Source: Promethearchaeota archaeon
GTDB taxonomy: Archaea; Asgardarchaeota; Lokiarchaeia; Sigynarchaeales; SOKP01
Direction: 5' to 3'
DNA length: 24,852 nucleotides
Assembly (NCBI GenBank): GCA_030620005.1
Contig: JAUXAJ010000038.1
Span: 1 to 24,852 of the forward strand
In this document: positions 8,185-16,621 of the stretch, one piece after another
Numbering within the stretch: the stretch's first letter is position 1
Layout: each line of letters opens with the position of its first letter
The notes under the pieces: model-generated
The model's input: the letters and a program-made list of their open reading frames with translations, nothing else
Told to the model about the DNA's origin: nothing
The model's database searches: none
Position numbers and translations under genes: made by a program

Positions 8185-9000
8185 TTGGTATTTGTAGAAA
8201 TTGATAAAGGGTATAAAGTAAATTATATTGAGAAAGGAACGGGAAAGAATATAGTTTTCATTCACGGATTTTTAGGCAGTTCTTGGTTGTTCGAAGCTCA
8301 GGTGGAACATTTTTCGGAAAATTATCGGACAATTGCGATAGATCATTTAGGACACGGTAAAAGCGACAAGCCAGAATCAGAATCGTACGAATTAGTAGAA
8401 TTAGCGCAATATTTGGATAAAACAATTTTAAAAATTATCGGCGATGAGAAATTTATCTTAATCGGTCATAGCATGGGCGGAATGATATCGTTAATCTACG
8501 CTACTACTCCTGATCTGGTCAAGAAACTTGACGGGTTGGTTTTGATGGCTACTGCGCCTAAATTAAAAAATCCGGGACTTGTACAATACATCAAGGAATT
8601 GAACGATGGAACGAGAAAGATTAAGTCGGATGATTCGTTGAACGTAATGGTTAACCTCTGCTTTAACCGGAAGTATAAAAAAGCATGTCCAGAATTAATT
8701 GAAGAATTCAAGAGGTTAACGCTTGAAAACGAGGAATATGTTGGTCTGAGGACGATGAATTCAATTGTCGGAAATTATAATGTCGAAGATAAGTTGAAAA
8801 CCATTAGTATTCCCACATTAATTTTAGCTGGCGAAAAGGATGTGTTCATACTCCCTCAAGAGTCAAAAAACATGAACGAAATAATTCCTAACTCTAAATT
8901 GGTAATTCTTCCAGGAAAGATTGGTCACATGATCCAATACGAAGCTAAAGAAGAATATACTAAAGCGCTTGAGGACTTTTTCAAGAGCATTTATTCTTGA
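8185..9000 (+). CDS. Alpha/beta-fold hydrolase
   Basis: Soluble serine hydrolase of the alpha/beta fold, 271 residues. The oxyanion segment HGFLGSSW starts at 27. The nucleophile elbow GHSMGG has Ser96, the acid is Asp219 in LAGEKDVF, and the base is His248 in GKIGHMIQYE. The catalytic triad is therefore complete. The lid region (about 125-200) is short and helical. Substrate cannot be told from sequence; relatives include esterases, lipases, C-C hydrolases and haloperoxidase-like proteins. The start is a TTG with a good GGTGAT site. It is a single-gene unit that converges on the LarA/GlcD block, with oligo-T runs right after its stop. Confidence 0.9.
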   Translation: MVFVEIDKGYKVNYIEKGTGKNIVFIHGFLGSSWLFEAQVEHFSENYRTIAIDHLGHGKSDKPESESYELVELAQYLDKTILKIIGDEKFILIGHSMGGMISLIYATTPDLVKKLDGLVLMATAPKLKNPGLVQYIKELNDGTRKIKSDDSLNVMVNLCFNRKYKKACPELIEEFKRLTLENEEYVGLRTMNSIVGNYNVEDKLKTISIPTLILAGEKDVFILPQESKNMNEIIPNSKLVILPGKIGHMIQYEAKEEYTKALEDFFKSIYS

Positions 9001-9009
9001 ACGAAATCG

Positions 9010-9054
9010 AAAAAAAACTTATATTGCTCTAATATTTTTTTTTCTTATTTTTTT
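9010..9054. terminator. Bidirectional T/A-rich terminator
   Basis: Between the convergent hydrolase and the LarA remnant, the plus strand has runs of nine and seven T (9035-9043, 9048-9054). A run of eight A at 9010-9017 gives T8 on the minus strand. Each can stop transcription from one side. Confidence 0.5.
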
Positions 9055-9063
9055 ATGATGGCT

Positions 9064-9309
9064 AATAAGAATAGAATGAGAGGGAACGGGACGAGTGGCA
9101 TCGCTAGCGACAATGCATACTTTTTTCAAATCTTTTTATTGTTTTATTATTTCATTTAATGAGATGCACCCTACGGGATTTTTTATAGCTTTCCGAAGTT
9201 CTTGTACAGGGTTAACTATAACTTCTTGTTCTTCTGGATGGAAAACGGTAACATTCCATTCTGGCTTTAACTCAACATCTAATCCTTCCTTTCCATAACC
9301 AAATTTCAT
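9064..9309 (-). pseudogene. larA: LarA (lactate racemase, DUF2088) N-terminal remnant with in-frame stop
   Basis: Starting at ATG 9309, the minus strand encodes 57 residues (MKFGYGKEGLDVELKPEWNV at the start, then KNPVGCISLNEIIKQ) and then TAA at 9136-9138. Past the stop, in the same frame, it continues DLKKVCIVASDATRPVPSHS, the conserved segment of LarA proteins that includes the D-x-TRP-x-P motif. Similarity ends near 9064, and the open frame closes at 9019. LarA is normally about 420 residues and carries its nickel-binding histidines further on; all of these are missing. So the gene has a nonsense codon and a 3' deletion next to the hydrolase. A strong Shine-Dalgarno (GAGGTGA, 9317-9323) overlaps the stop of the upstream dehydrogenase, so it was once, and may still be, translated in that operon. 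Lactate racemase would have supplied the right lactate isomer to the adjacent dehydrogenase. A short functional 57-residue peptide is possible but unlikely. Confidence 0.8.
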
Positions 9310-9316
9310 GACAAGC

Positions 9317-9323
9317 TCACCTC
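9317..9323 (-). promoter_or_regulatory. Shine-Dalgarno site for the LarA remnant
   Basis: GAGGTGA on the minus strand, seven bases before ATG 9309. Its TGA is the stop codon of the upstream dehydrogenase, showing tight translational coupling. Confidence 0.65.
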
Positions 9324-11065
9324 ATCTCATGGAGTATTTCTCTTGCTTTTTCAAAAATCTCGTGCGTTTTTACACCCGCCGGGCATAATGTCAAGCAAAG
9401 CCCGCACAATGTGCACGCGTTAAGTATATCGTTGATTAAATTTGGATTTTCTAAAGTTAATTCTCCATGGACTAACCCATTTAATAAACTAAGCCGGCCT
9501 CTCGGACTATAAGCCTCTGATTTATAGTGAATTCGCGAAGGGCAAGCTACTAAACAGAAACCACATCTCATGCAATTCAGATTTAACAACTTACCTGGTT
9601 GATTTTTTAACTTTCTTAGTAATTCTGACTTTTTTAATGGTCGTATATCTCCCTTTCCTAAGCCTGGATTTAAGATCATGTTTGGATCGAATAATTTTTT
9701 TATTTGATGCATTAAATCCACAACATCAGGTCCATGTTCTAGTTCTAAATAAGGCGTCTTAATCTTACCTATTCCGTGTTCTCCCGTTATAGATCCTCCT
9801 AAGGGAATAACAATTTCTTTGTATAGATAATCAATTGCCTTTTCAAAATCTTCTCGATCCTTCACGTCGTTCTCGTTAAAAACAAATGTAGGGTGAAGAT
9901 TTCCTTCCATGTGGCAAACCATGGTAATTTGAATATTTGGAACATTTAATTTCTCGGGGAGTTCTTCAAATTTTTTTACTGCTTCTGCAAAGTCAGTAAT
10001 CTTAATAGTACAATCTTCAACACAACAAGAAGGTCCTAATCTGGAAAGCGCTGGAAGCGCTGACTTTCTGGCACCAATTAACATGTCCCTTTCTTCCATA
10101 TTTTTAGCGATTTTATTAAAAATTGGGTCGTGTCTTATTATTATATCAAATAATGTTGAAAATTCTTCTTCAACCGCTTTTTCATTCCTACCATCTATTT
10201 CAGCCAATAAAGCATATCCCAGAGGGTAATCTAAAAACTCTCCCTTTACATAATCGAAAATAGCCTTGACCGTAACTCTATCCATGAATTCTAGTAAATT
10301 AGGAACAATCCCACTCCTTCTTAGTTCCAATACGGCATCTGTCAAATTATTGACATCTTCAAATATAAAAAATCCTAATTTTCTATTCTTGGGCAAGGGT
10401 ATTATTCTTATACCAATTTTAGTAATTACCCCTAAAGTCCCTTCAGAGCCAATTATTAAATCTTTTAAGTTATAGGAACTCACAGATTTTAAGACTTTTG
10501 ACCCAAATGTCATGATTTTACCGTTTGTGAGAACTACTTCTATAAAAAGCACGTAATTTTTGGTAACGCCGTATTTGAACGCTTGAACTCCACCTGCGTT
10601 GGTAGCTGTCATGCCCCCAATAGTAGCGACTGAGCTAGAACCAGGATCTGGAGAGAAAAAAAAACCATGAGGCTTTAATTTTTCGTTTAGATCGTCACAG
10701 ATAACGCCAGGTTCCACTTCTACTAAATAATTTTCGATATCTATCGAAAGTATTTTATCCATGGCGCTAAGATCTAAAACAATGCCTCCATAGGGGGTCA
10801 TCGACCCAGCAGATAAACTTGTTCCAGTTCCTCGTGGTGTAACAGGGATTTTATTTTCATTAGCTATTTTTAAAATTTCAGAAACTTGTTCTTTATTTTG
10901 GGGCATCAATATTAAATCAGGGAGCCACTCTGGTTCAACCATTGTCCCTCCAAAAAGATAGCACCATCTCACTTCTTTTTCTACGAAAAAATATTTTTCC
11001 CCTACGATTATCTTAAATTTTTCAAGCAATGTTTCTGAAATTTTATTGTATTCCGGCTTCATCAT
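9317..11065 (-). CDS. GlcD-type FAD 2-hydroxyacid dehydrogenase fused to 2x[4Fe-4S] domain
   Basis: Flavoprotein of the GlcD/D-lactate dehydrogenase family, 582 residues, which would oxidise D-lactate, glycolate or a related 2-hydroxyacid to the 2-oxoacid. The FAD-binding PCMH domain occupies about 40-225 (PRGTGTSLSAGS 77-88; PDPGSSSVATIGG about 139-151). The GlcD C-terminal domain follows to about 475, with CHMEGNLHPTF and GGSITGEHGIGK. The C-terminal ferredoxin-like part has two full cysteine sets: 498/501/504/508 and 551/554/557/561. The chain stops there, without the cysteine-rich CCG domains that follow in GlcF or HdrD-type proteins, so it needs a separate electron acceptor. None is seen in the window. 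It is followed after 7 bases by the LarA remnant, which supports lactate as substrate. Its tandem paralogue lies at 12232-13988. The acceptor and exact substrate are inference. Confidence 0.9.
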   Translation of the reverse strand: MMKPEYNKISETLLEKFKIIVGEKYFFVEKEVRWCYLFGGTMVEPEWLPDLILMPQNKEQVSEILKIANENKIPVTPRGTGTSLSAGSMTPYGGIVLDLSAMDKILSIDIENYLVEVEPGVICDDLNEKLKPHGFFFSPDPGSSSVATIGGMTATNAGGVQAFKYGVTKNYVLFIEVVLTNGKIMTFGSKVLKSVSSYNLKDLIIGSEGTLGVITKIGIRIIPLPKNRKLGFFIFEDVNNLTDAVLELRRSGIVPNLLEFMDRVTVKAIFDYVKGEFLDYPLGYALLAEIDGRNEKAVEEEFSTLFDIIIRHDPIFNKIAKNMEERDMLIGARKSALPALSRLGPSCCVEDCTIKITDFAEAVKKFEELPEKLNVPNIQITMVCHMEGNLHPTFVFNENDVKDREDFEKAIDYLYKEIVIPLGGSITGEHGIGKIKTPYLELEHGPDVVDLMHQIKKLFDPNMILNPGLGKGDIRPLKKSELLRKLKNQPGKLLNLNCMRCGFCLVACPSRIHYKSEAYSPRGRLSLLNGLVHGELTLENPNLINDILNACTLCGLCLTLCPAGVKTHEIFEKAREILHEMR

Positions 11066-11221
11066 GAGTCCTTTTGTTAAATTTTTAATGAATTTAAAAG
11101 TTTAGAGTTTAATAATTTTGCTTGTTATTAATAATAAGGATTTTATAAAAGAATGGGTATTTTCATTCTCTTATTTTTTGAATGGTTGATGGTAACTTCA
11201 AATAATCTTAAAAATTAAATC

Positions 11222-12109
11222 TTACAAGGTATGAAATTCATCATTCTCAAAACCCCAAGACCTTAGAATCTGTTCTGTATTTTTCATCATGTTTTCTACA
11301 AATTCCTTTACAGAGACTATCTTATCGCAATGACCTACTGCCATTGAGTGAGTTGGAGAATCTCTCAATTGAAGATGAAAAATTTTCTTGTAAAACTTCT
11401 CGTCGAAAATATCTTGGGTAACACATTTTTTTTTCCAATAATCTGAAGCTGGACTCTCTTTTGTAGCTATGAGCGCACTCGCAACGCATGCGGCTTCAGC
11501 ACCCATGGCTAAAGCTCCAAGAAAACCTCGAGCGTCTCCAATGCCTCCTGCTGCGATCACTGGAATTTTAAGTAATTTTTTAGCCATAGTCATGTTAACT
11601 AGGGTGGTATTTTGATTTGGATTTTTAAAACCCGTGCCTTCAAGACCCACAATAGTGACGGCATCAGCACCATCTTTTTCTGCCGAGATCGCATGTCGAA
11701 CGGTTGCCGATTTATGAAACCAATAGCATCCAGCTTCGTGTAATTTCTTTCCGATTTTTTCTCCTTTGTATGCTGAGGTAGTGCAAACTTCTGTTCCCGC
11801 GTCTATTGCGATATCTACAAAATCCATGTAAGATTCTTCATTTCGACCTCTTCCACCTCGTTGCTCAATTATATATGATGGCATTATCGAGAAATTAACT
11901 CCCCAGGGTTTGTCTGTTAACTCTTTCATTTTATCGAGCTCTTCTCGAAATTCTTCGTTAGTTTTATAATTAAGAGCAGTTATAATGCCAAAACCTCCAG
12001 CGTTAGAAAAAGCAGCGGCAAATTCAGCCCGACCTAACATGGCAAAGGCACCCATCACGAGAGGATATTTTGTTCCCGTCATTTGGGTTATTTTTGTTTT
12101 CCAGATCAT
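11222..12109 (-). CDS. Nitronate monooxygenase-like FMN protein, atypical active site
   Basis: TIM-barrel flavoprotein of the nitronate monooxygenase/2-nitropropane dioxygenase family (which also includes FabK), 295 residues. N-terminal signals are KYPLVMGAFAMLG and SNAGGFGIIT (about 35-44); a phosphate-binding loop VIAAGGIGDARG (184-195) and MGAEAACVASALIAT follow. At the position where many family members have the GxEAGGH motif with its catalytic histidine, this protein has GLEGTGFKNP (155-164), so the usual base is absent. It lies between the two GlcD paralogues on the same strand, 156 bases upstream of one and 122 downstream of the other, suggesting a role tied to 2-hydroxyacid or enoate oxidation rather than nitroalkane detoxification. 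Function is uncertain; another flavin redox role is possible. ATG 12109 gives the standard N-terminus. Confidence 0.75.
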   Translation of the reverse strand: MIWKTKITQMTGTKYPLVMGAFAMLGRAEFAAAFSNAGGFGIITALNYKTNEEFREELDKMKELTDKPWGVNFSIMPSYIIEQRGGRGRNEESYMDFVDIAIDAGTEVCTTSAYKGEKIGKKLHEAGCYWFHKSATVRHAISAEKDGADAVTIVGLEGTGFKNPNQNTTLVNMTMAKKLLKIPVIAAGGIGDARGFLGALAMGAEAACVASALIATKESPASDYWKKKCVTQDIFDEKFYKKIFHLQLRDSPTHSMAVGHCDKIVSVKEFVENMMKNTEQILRSWGFENDEFHTL

Positions 12110-12231
12110 TTATATCACGAATAAATCAATTGCTTATTCATACCAATAAATTTTTTTCTCTATATAAACTAAGTATAATTAATATTAAATAATAATAATA
12201 TAATTCCTTTAAATTTTTGCCTAAATCAATG

Positions 12232-13988
12232 TTAATTTACTTTCATTCTTGTTTTATGAATAATTTCTCTCGCTTTTTCAAAGATCTCGAGAGTCTTTAC
12301 ACCCGCCGGACATGTTGTCGCGCAAATTCCACACAAAGAACATGCATGTATTATATCGTTGATTAACTTTGAATTGTTAAAAGTTAATTCTCCATGGACA
12401 AGACCATTTAAAATACTTAAGCGCCCTCTAGGACTATAAGCCTCGGACATGTAATGGATTTTAGAGATGCAAGTTTCCCTACAGAACCCACATCTAATAC
12501 AATTCAAGCTTAATATCTTATCTGGTTGATTATTTAATTTTCTTACGGTTCTGATAATTTTTAATTGTCGTTTGTCTCCTTTTCCTTGACCAGGGTTTAA
12601 AATCATGTTAGGATCCAATAATTTTTTAACTTGTCTCATTAAGTCCACGGCAATTTTCCCATGTGCTTTCTCAAGGAAATTAGTCTTTATTTTTCCAATT
12701 CCATGTTCACCTGTTATTGACCCTCCTATAGGAATTATAATTTCGTTGTACATGTAGTCTTTAGCTTTATTAAATTCTTTTACATCATTTTCGTTGTTTT
12801 CGTTAAAAAGAAAAGTTGGATGCAAGTTTCCTTCCATGTGACCAAAACTAGCGACTTTTAAATTTGATAAATTTAATTTTTTAGGAATTTTTTCAATTTT
12901 TTTAATAATACATGCGAAGTCAGTTATCTGAACGGTGCAATCTTCTAAACAACAAGTAGGACTTATTCTTGCTAATGCAGGAAGCGCTGCCTTTCTTGCT
13001 TCTATTAATTTTTCTCGTTCTTCTGTGTCAGCTGCTATCCTAAAAATCAAGGGATTATTTACAATCATTATATCGTGTAAAACGGAGAATTTTGTTTCTA
13101 TTTCATTATCACTATCTCCATCAACCTCGGCTAATAACACGTATCCTAAAGGATAATCCGTAAATTCTCCACCTAAATACTCGAAAACAACTTTGGTCGT
13201 CAATTTATCCATAAATTCCATTAAAATTGGAACGAGACCAATTTTTCTTGTACTGATTACTGCTTCGCTTATATTTTCTACGTTTTCAAAAATATACAAG
13301 CCTAATTTTCTTTTTTTAGGCAAGGGTTTTATTCTCAATCCGATTTTAGTCATGACGCCAAGAGTTCCTTCAGACGATACCATTAAATCCTTTAGATTAT
13401 ATGAAGATACAGACTTTAGAACTTTAGAGCCTAAATTTAAAATGTTACCGTTGGCTAAAACTACTTCTAGAAAAAGCACGTAATTTTTGGTAACTCCATA
13501 TTTGAAAGCCTGCATCCCCCCAGAATTATTAGCAACCATTCCTCCTATGGAACAAACAGAACTCGAACCTGGATCTGGGGGGAAAAAGTAGCCGTAATGG
13601 CTTAATTCTTCGTTTAAATAGTCGCAAACAACACCCGGCTCGACTTCAACAATATTATTTTCAATACTTATAGAAATAATTCTATTCATCTGGCTTAGTT
13701 CTAATATTATACCTCCATATGCGCTCAAAGATCCCGCAGACAAACTCGTACCGCTCCCCCTTGGTGTCATAGGGATTTTATTTTCGTTTGCCAATTTTAA
13801 AATTTTTGAAACTTGTTCTCTCTCCTTGGCATTAATACTAATTCGGGCATCCAATCTTTTTCGAAAACTGATGCTCCAAATGCATACGTCCAAAGAATTG
13901 ATTTATCGTTAAAAAAATAATCTTCCCCTACTATTTCCTTGAATTTTTGAAACAGAAAATCGGAGATTTTATTATAATTTGAGCTCAT
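12232..13988 (-). pseudogene. Frameshifted tandem paralogue of GlcD/2x[4Fe-4S] dehydrogenase
   Basis: Second copy of the same fused dehydrogenase, clearly homologous along its whole length to the one at 9317-11065. The N-terminal part reads from ATG 13988 (MSSNYNKISDFLFQKF) to ...PELVLMP and then runs out of frame. The rest, from KEREQVSKIL to the stop at 12232, is in another frame. The break falls in a GAGAGAG repeat at about 13815-13828; one missing base would restore a continuous protein of the same length as the paralogue (LMP-x3-EQVS versus LMPQNKEQVS). FAD motifs (PRGSGTSLSAGS; PDPGSSSVCSIGG), GEHGIGK and both cysteine sets (CIRCGFCRETC; CSLCGICATTC) are intact, so loss is recent, is a sequencing error, or is bypassed by slippage. 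Its ATG is the first of the cluster, so it may have led the operon. Confidence 0.85.
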
Positions 13989-14165
13989 GTTTGAATTTTG
14001 TTTTGAAATTATTGTTGAAAGAAACATGAAGATTAAATTCTATTCAATATTTTAATATTACTTTATTTAATAGCAAATGGAATTAAATAAGAAAAATAAT
14101 AAATAATTTAATTGTTCACTTCCTTATTATTAATAATTAAAGAATAATTTTAGTGATTTTAGCAC

Positions 14166-14906
14166 ATGACCGAATTAATATTAACTGGAATGGTTTTCGA
14201 GACAATTATCATAATAATTATTTCAATTCTGCAAATACTTATATTAATGCGATATTTCGAGAAGCGAAATAAACTTACATTGTACTTGTTTATGATATTT
14301 TTAAATTTTGTTATAGCTATTGTTTTTTCTTGGCTTTCAAAAGTCATTGTATTGTACTCTGGAATTGAATACGTGTATAATAACGCTTTACCCGATCCAG
14401 GCACTTCCTTATCTTGGTTATTGTTACGGATTATAGATTTTAGATTCAGCTTTGTCTTCGTCACGATCTCTACATTTTTTTCCTACATATTAAAAGTAAG
14501 TATTTTCGAGAAAGGGTATAACCAAATTCATAAAACAATAGTAATAATATATGGTTGCTTTACCGTCATTTATTCACTATTAGCGTATCAGAGAGGTAAT
14601 ACTTTTTTAGACGTTTTAGCATTTCTCTTCGTATTAATTTACCTTTCAATGATTTACATTCCATTCCTTATTAGATCTTTCAATACTTATAAAAAAGTAA
14701 ACGAGCAAGTGTATAAGAAAGCTTTTTTATCGTTAGTTATAATGAGTTTATCATTCATGCTTGTATTTTTAAGTTTTTTAATTGATAGGATTTTAATATT
14801 ACTTGGCGATCCTGGATTTACAATATTTTACTTCATGGGTTGGACCCTTGTTGTAATAGGCATAATGGGCGCGTATTTTGGATATATTAGACCAAAGGAC
14901 AAATAA
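14166..14906 (+). CDS. Seven-helix membrane protein, unknown
   Basis: Not recognised. The 246-residue protein is almost entirely hydrophobic helices: about seven membrane segments, near 5-28, 38-60, 82-107, 122-142, 146-169, 187-209 and 215-238. A short polar loop (GIEYVYNNALPDPGTS) follows the second helix and probably lies outside. It ends in a short basic tail, IRPKDK. The seven-helix layout recalls the membrane sensor modules fused to kinases (7TMR-like), but no kinase, GGDEF or other output domain is attached. It lies about 88 bases before the phosphatase-like gene on the same strand and may share a transcript. Divergent from the frameshifted dehydrogenase, with an AT-rich gap of 177 bases between. 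Confidence 0.75.
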   Translation: MTELILTGMVFETIIIIIISILQILILMRYFEKRNKLTLYLFMIFLNFVIAIVFSWLSKVIVLYSGIEYVYNNALPDPGTSLSWLLLRIIDFRFSFVFVTISTFFSYILKVSIFEKGYNQIHKTIVIIYGCFTVIYSLLAYQRGNTFLDVLAFLFVLIYLSMIYIPFLIRSFNTYKKVNEQVYKKAFLSLVIMSLSFMLVFLSFLIDRILILLGDPGFTIFYFMGWTLVVIGIMGAYFGYIRPKDK

Positions 14907-14993
14907 AAAGAAGAATGATACATGTAAAAAAGATAGCCTTCTTAAAATTTTCAGATAGATATTTGAGTCAATATCGCCATGAAATAACTATAA

Positions 14994-16337
14994 ATGACTA
15001 ATGTAAAAAAAATTATTTCAGTTGGAATAATTTGTTTTTCATTGATTTTTGCATCTTACGGAATTTTTATCGTACAAGAATTTTTTACGCCTGAAGATGT
15101 TGAAGATCCAGACGAATATAATATTGAAATTCATTTAAAATTAAAATTTGACTTCCGTGGTTTTTTCAAGAATCCTTTTTTACCATACAATCAGAACAAT
15201 CTTCCAAAAGGGTTAAAATTAACATTTATCCATGGTTTTAATGATTCAATAGTTATATCTTGGTATACAGAATTGTGTGCAACAGATCCTACCGTTACTT
15301 ACTCTCTTAATTATGACTTGTCAAGTTCCATTGAAGTTAAACCTAATTCTACGGAAATTGTGCCTTTTACAATAATTTATACCGCAGAGTTAATGAACTT
15401 AAGCCCAAATACAACATATTACTATCAAATAAGGTCAGATCAATATAATAAAAGAGAAATAATTAACTTTACAACCTTGGGTAATAATAATAATAACAGA
15501 GTGAGATTTTTAGTTTATGGGGACTCCCGGACGCAAAGAGATGTTAGAAAAACTCTTGTAGAAAAAATCATGAATGACTACGGAAATGATTTTGAATTTA
15601 CGATTTTATTGGGAGATATTGTTGAAAATGGTAGAGATCAAGTTCTGTGGAACAATTTTTTCGAAGATTTTGAGAAAATTAACGCTTATAAACAGGGAAT
15701 TTATGTTGAAGGTAATCACGAACGAGGTTTGGAAACTAAAATGTACGACAATCTTCCCATGATGAGTAATGGAACTAATCGGCATTATTCACTTAGTTAC
15801 GAAGGAATTGGCTTTATAATTCTAAATTCTAACGATTACACGATTAATGACGATGTTCAGACAAACTGGTTAAACCAAACGCTAATTAAATTCTCAAAGG
15901 AAAATACTTATAATTTTGCTTTCATGCATCATCCATTACTAAACGATAGTAGGTCGTATTTATATCATAGAGAAAAATGGAGGCCTTTATTTGAGAAATA
16001 CAATGTGACATGCATTTTCGCAGGACACAATCATCATTACGAAAGAAGTTTTCCAATTATAAATTGTACCACTTTAGAATACGATGATTCTGAATTCTAT
16101 AATTTTACACACCCTATAAAGCCTATCTATTTCGTTTCTGGTAGTTGTGGCGCACCTCTTTATTCTGTAAATACACAGGATTACATGGCTAAAACTACTA
16201 AAAATTATCATTTTCTATTAATTGAAGTAAGTGAAAAAGATATGAAATCTACAATTTCTTTAGAAACATGGGTAATGCCAGAAGATTTTGGTGATCTTTA
16301 CTTAGCTGATAATATAACAATAACAAGATGGAATTAG
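14994..16337 (+). CDS. Membrane-anchored purple-acid-phosphatase-like metallophosphoesterase
   Basis: Extracytoplasmic phosphatase of 447 residues. An N-terminal hydrophobic segment (about 6-28) acts as signal peptide or anchor. A fibronectin-III-like domain (about 72-162; GLKLTFIHGFNDSIVISWYT, LSPNTTYYYQIRSD) precedes the catalytic domain, as in purple acid phosphatases. Metal-ligand motifs are in order: GDS with Asp177, GDIVENG with Asp208, GNHE with Asn241/His242, MHHP with His312/313, and GHNHHYER with His345/347. The tyrosine that gives the purple colour (GDxxY) is replaced by Glu (GDIVE), so a classical charge-transfer iron site is unlikely. Many NxS/T sites fit an archaeal N-glycosylated surface protein. 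Probable role: phosphate release from extracellular phosphoesters. The start ATG 14994 has no strong Shine-Dalgarno. Confidence 0.88.
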   Translation: MTNVKKIISVGIICFSLIFASYGIFIVQEFFTPEDVEDPDEYNIEIHLKLKFDFRGFFKNPFLPYNQNNLPKGLKLTFIHGFNDSIVISWYTELCATDPTVTYSLNYDLSSSIEVKPNSTEIVPFTIIYTAELMNLSPNTTYYYQIRSDQYNKREIINFTTLGNNNNNRVRFLVYGDSRTQRDVRKTLVEKIMNDYGNDFEFTILLGDIVENGRDQVLWNNFFEDFEKINAYKQGIYVEGNHERGLETKMYDNLPMMSNGTNRHYSLSYEGIGFIILNSNDYTINDDVQTNWLNQTLIKFSKENTYNFAFMHHPLLNDSRSYLYHREKWRPLFEKYNVTCIFAGHNHHYERSFPIINCTTLEYDDSEFYNFTHPIKPIYFVSGSCGAPLYSVNTQDYMAKTTKNYHFLLIEVSEKDMKSTISLETWVMPEDFGDLYLADNITITRWN

Positions 16338-16621
16338 AAATGTGTAATGAACTACTCTTCGCTAAATAAATAAAGGAGGGAGTTTTAAATTCTTTTGCAG
16401 GAGTAGTTTCTGAAGGCGGTTTATCAAGTTTTTAAATAAGTCATTTCTGACAAGGTTATTGAACTTTATGCTGATATATTAGCTGAATGGGATAACGATA
16501 TTAGATTGTTTGAAGATTTCGTTTTTTGCAATTTGAGATAATATAATAGAAAATAATTTAAGAAATCATATATTATCTATTTCTTGAGAATATTAATAAC
16601 AATATTTTTCTTTTCAAGCAA
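16338..16621 (+). other. Gap with possible decayed coding remnants
   Basis: A perfect AGGAGGG motif at 16374-16380 is not followed by a usable start. Nearby frames read GVLNSFAGVVSEGGLSSF and then, after a stop and in another frame, VIELYADILAEWDNDIRLFE before stopping near 16540. Each looks protein-like but is broken by stops, so this may be the relic of a gene. I cannot name the parent family. Confidence 0.3.

Noticed and set aside
9095..9298. 67-codon plus-strand frame
   Set aside because: It lies opposite the LarA remnant, whose minus-strand translation matches a known family; the plus frame has no recognisable content.
13797..13893. Independent start of a dehydrogenase gene at ATG 13893
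   Set aside because: The first 20 or so residues from that ATG are the out-of-frame reading of the real N-terminal coding sequence, so it is a frameshift and not a start.
14159..14464. 101-codon minus-strand frame
   Set aside because: It is the antisense of the seven-helix protein and has no family-like features.
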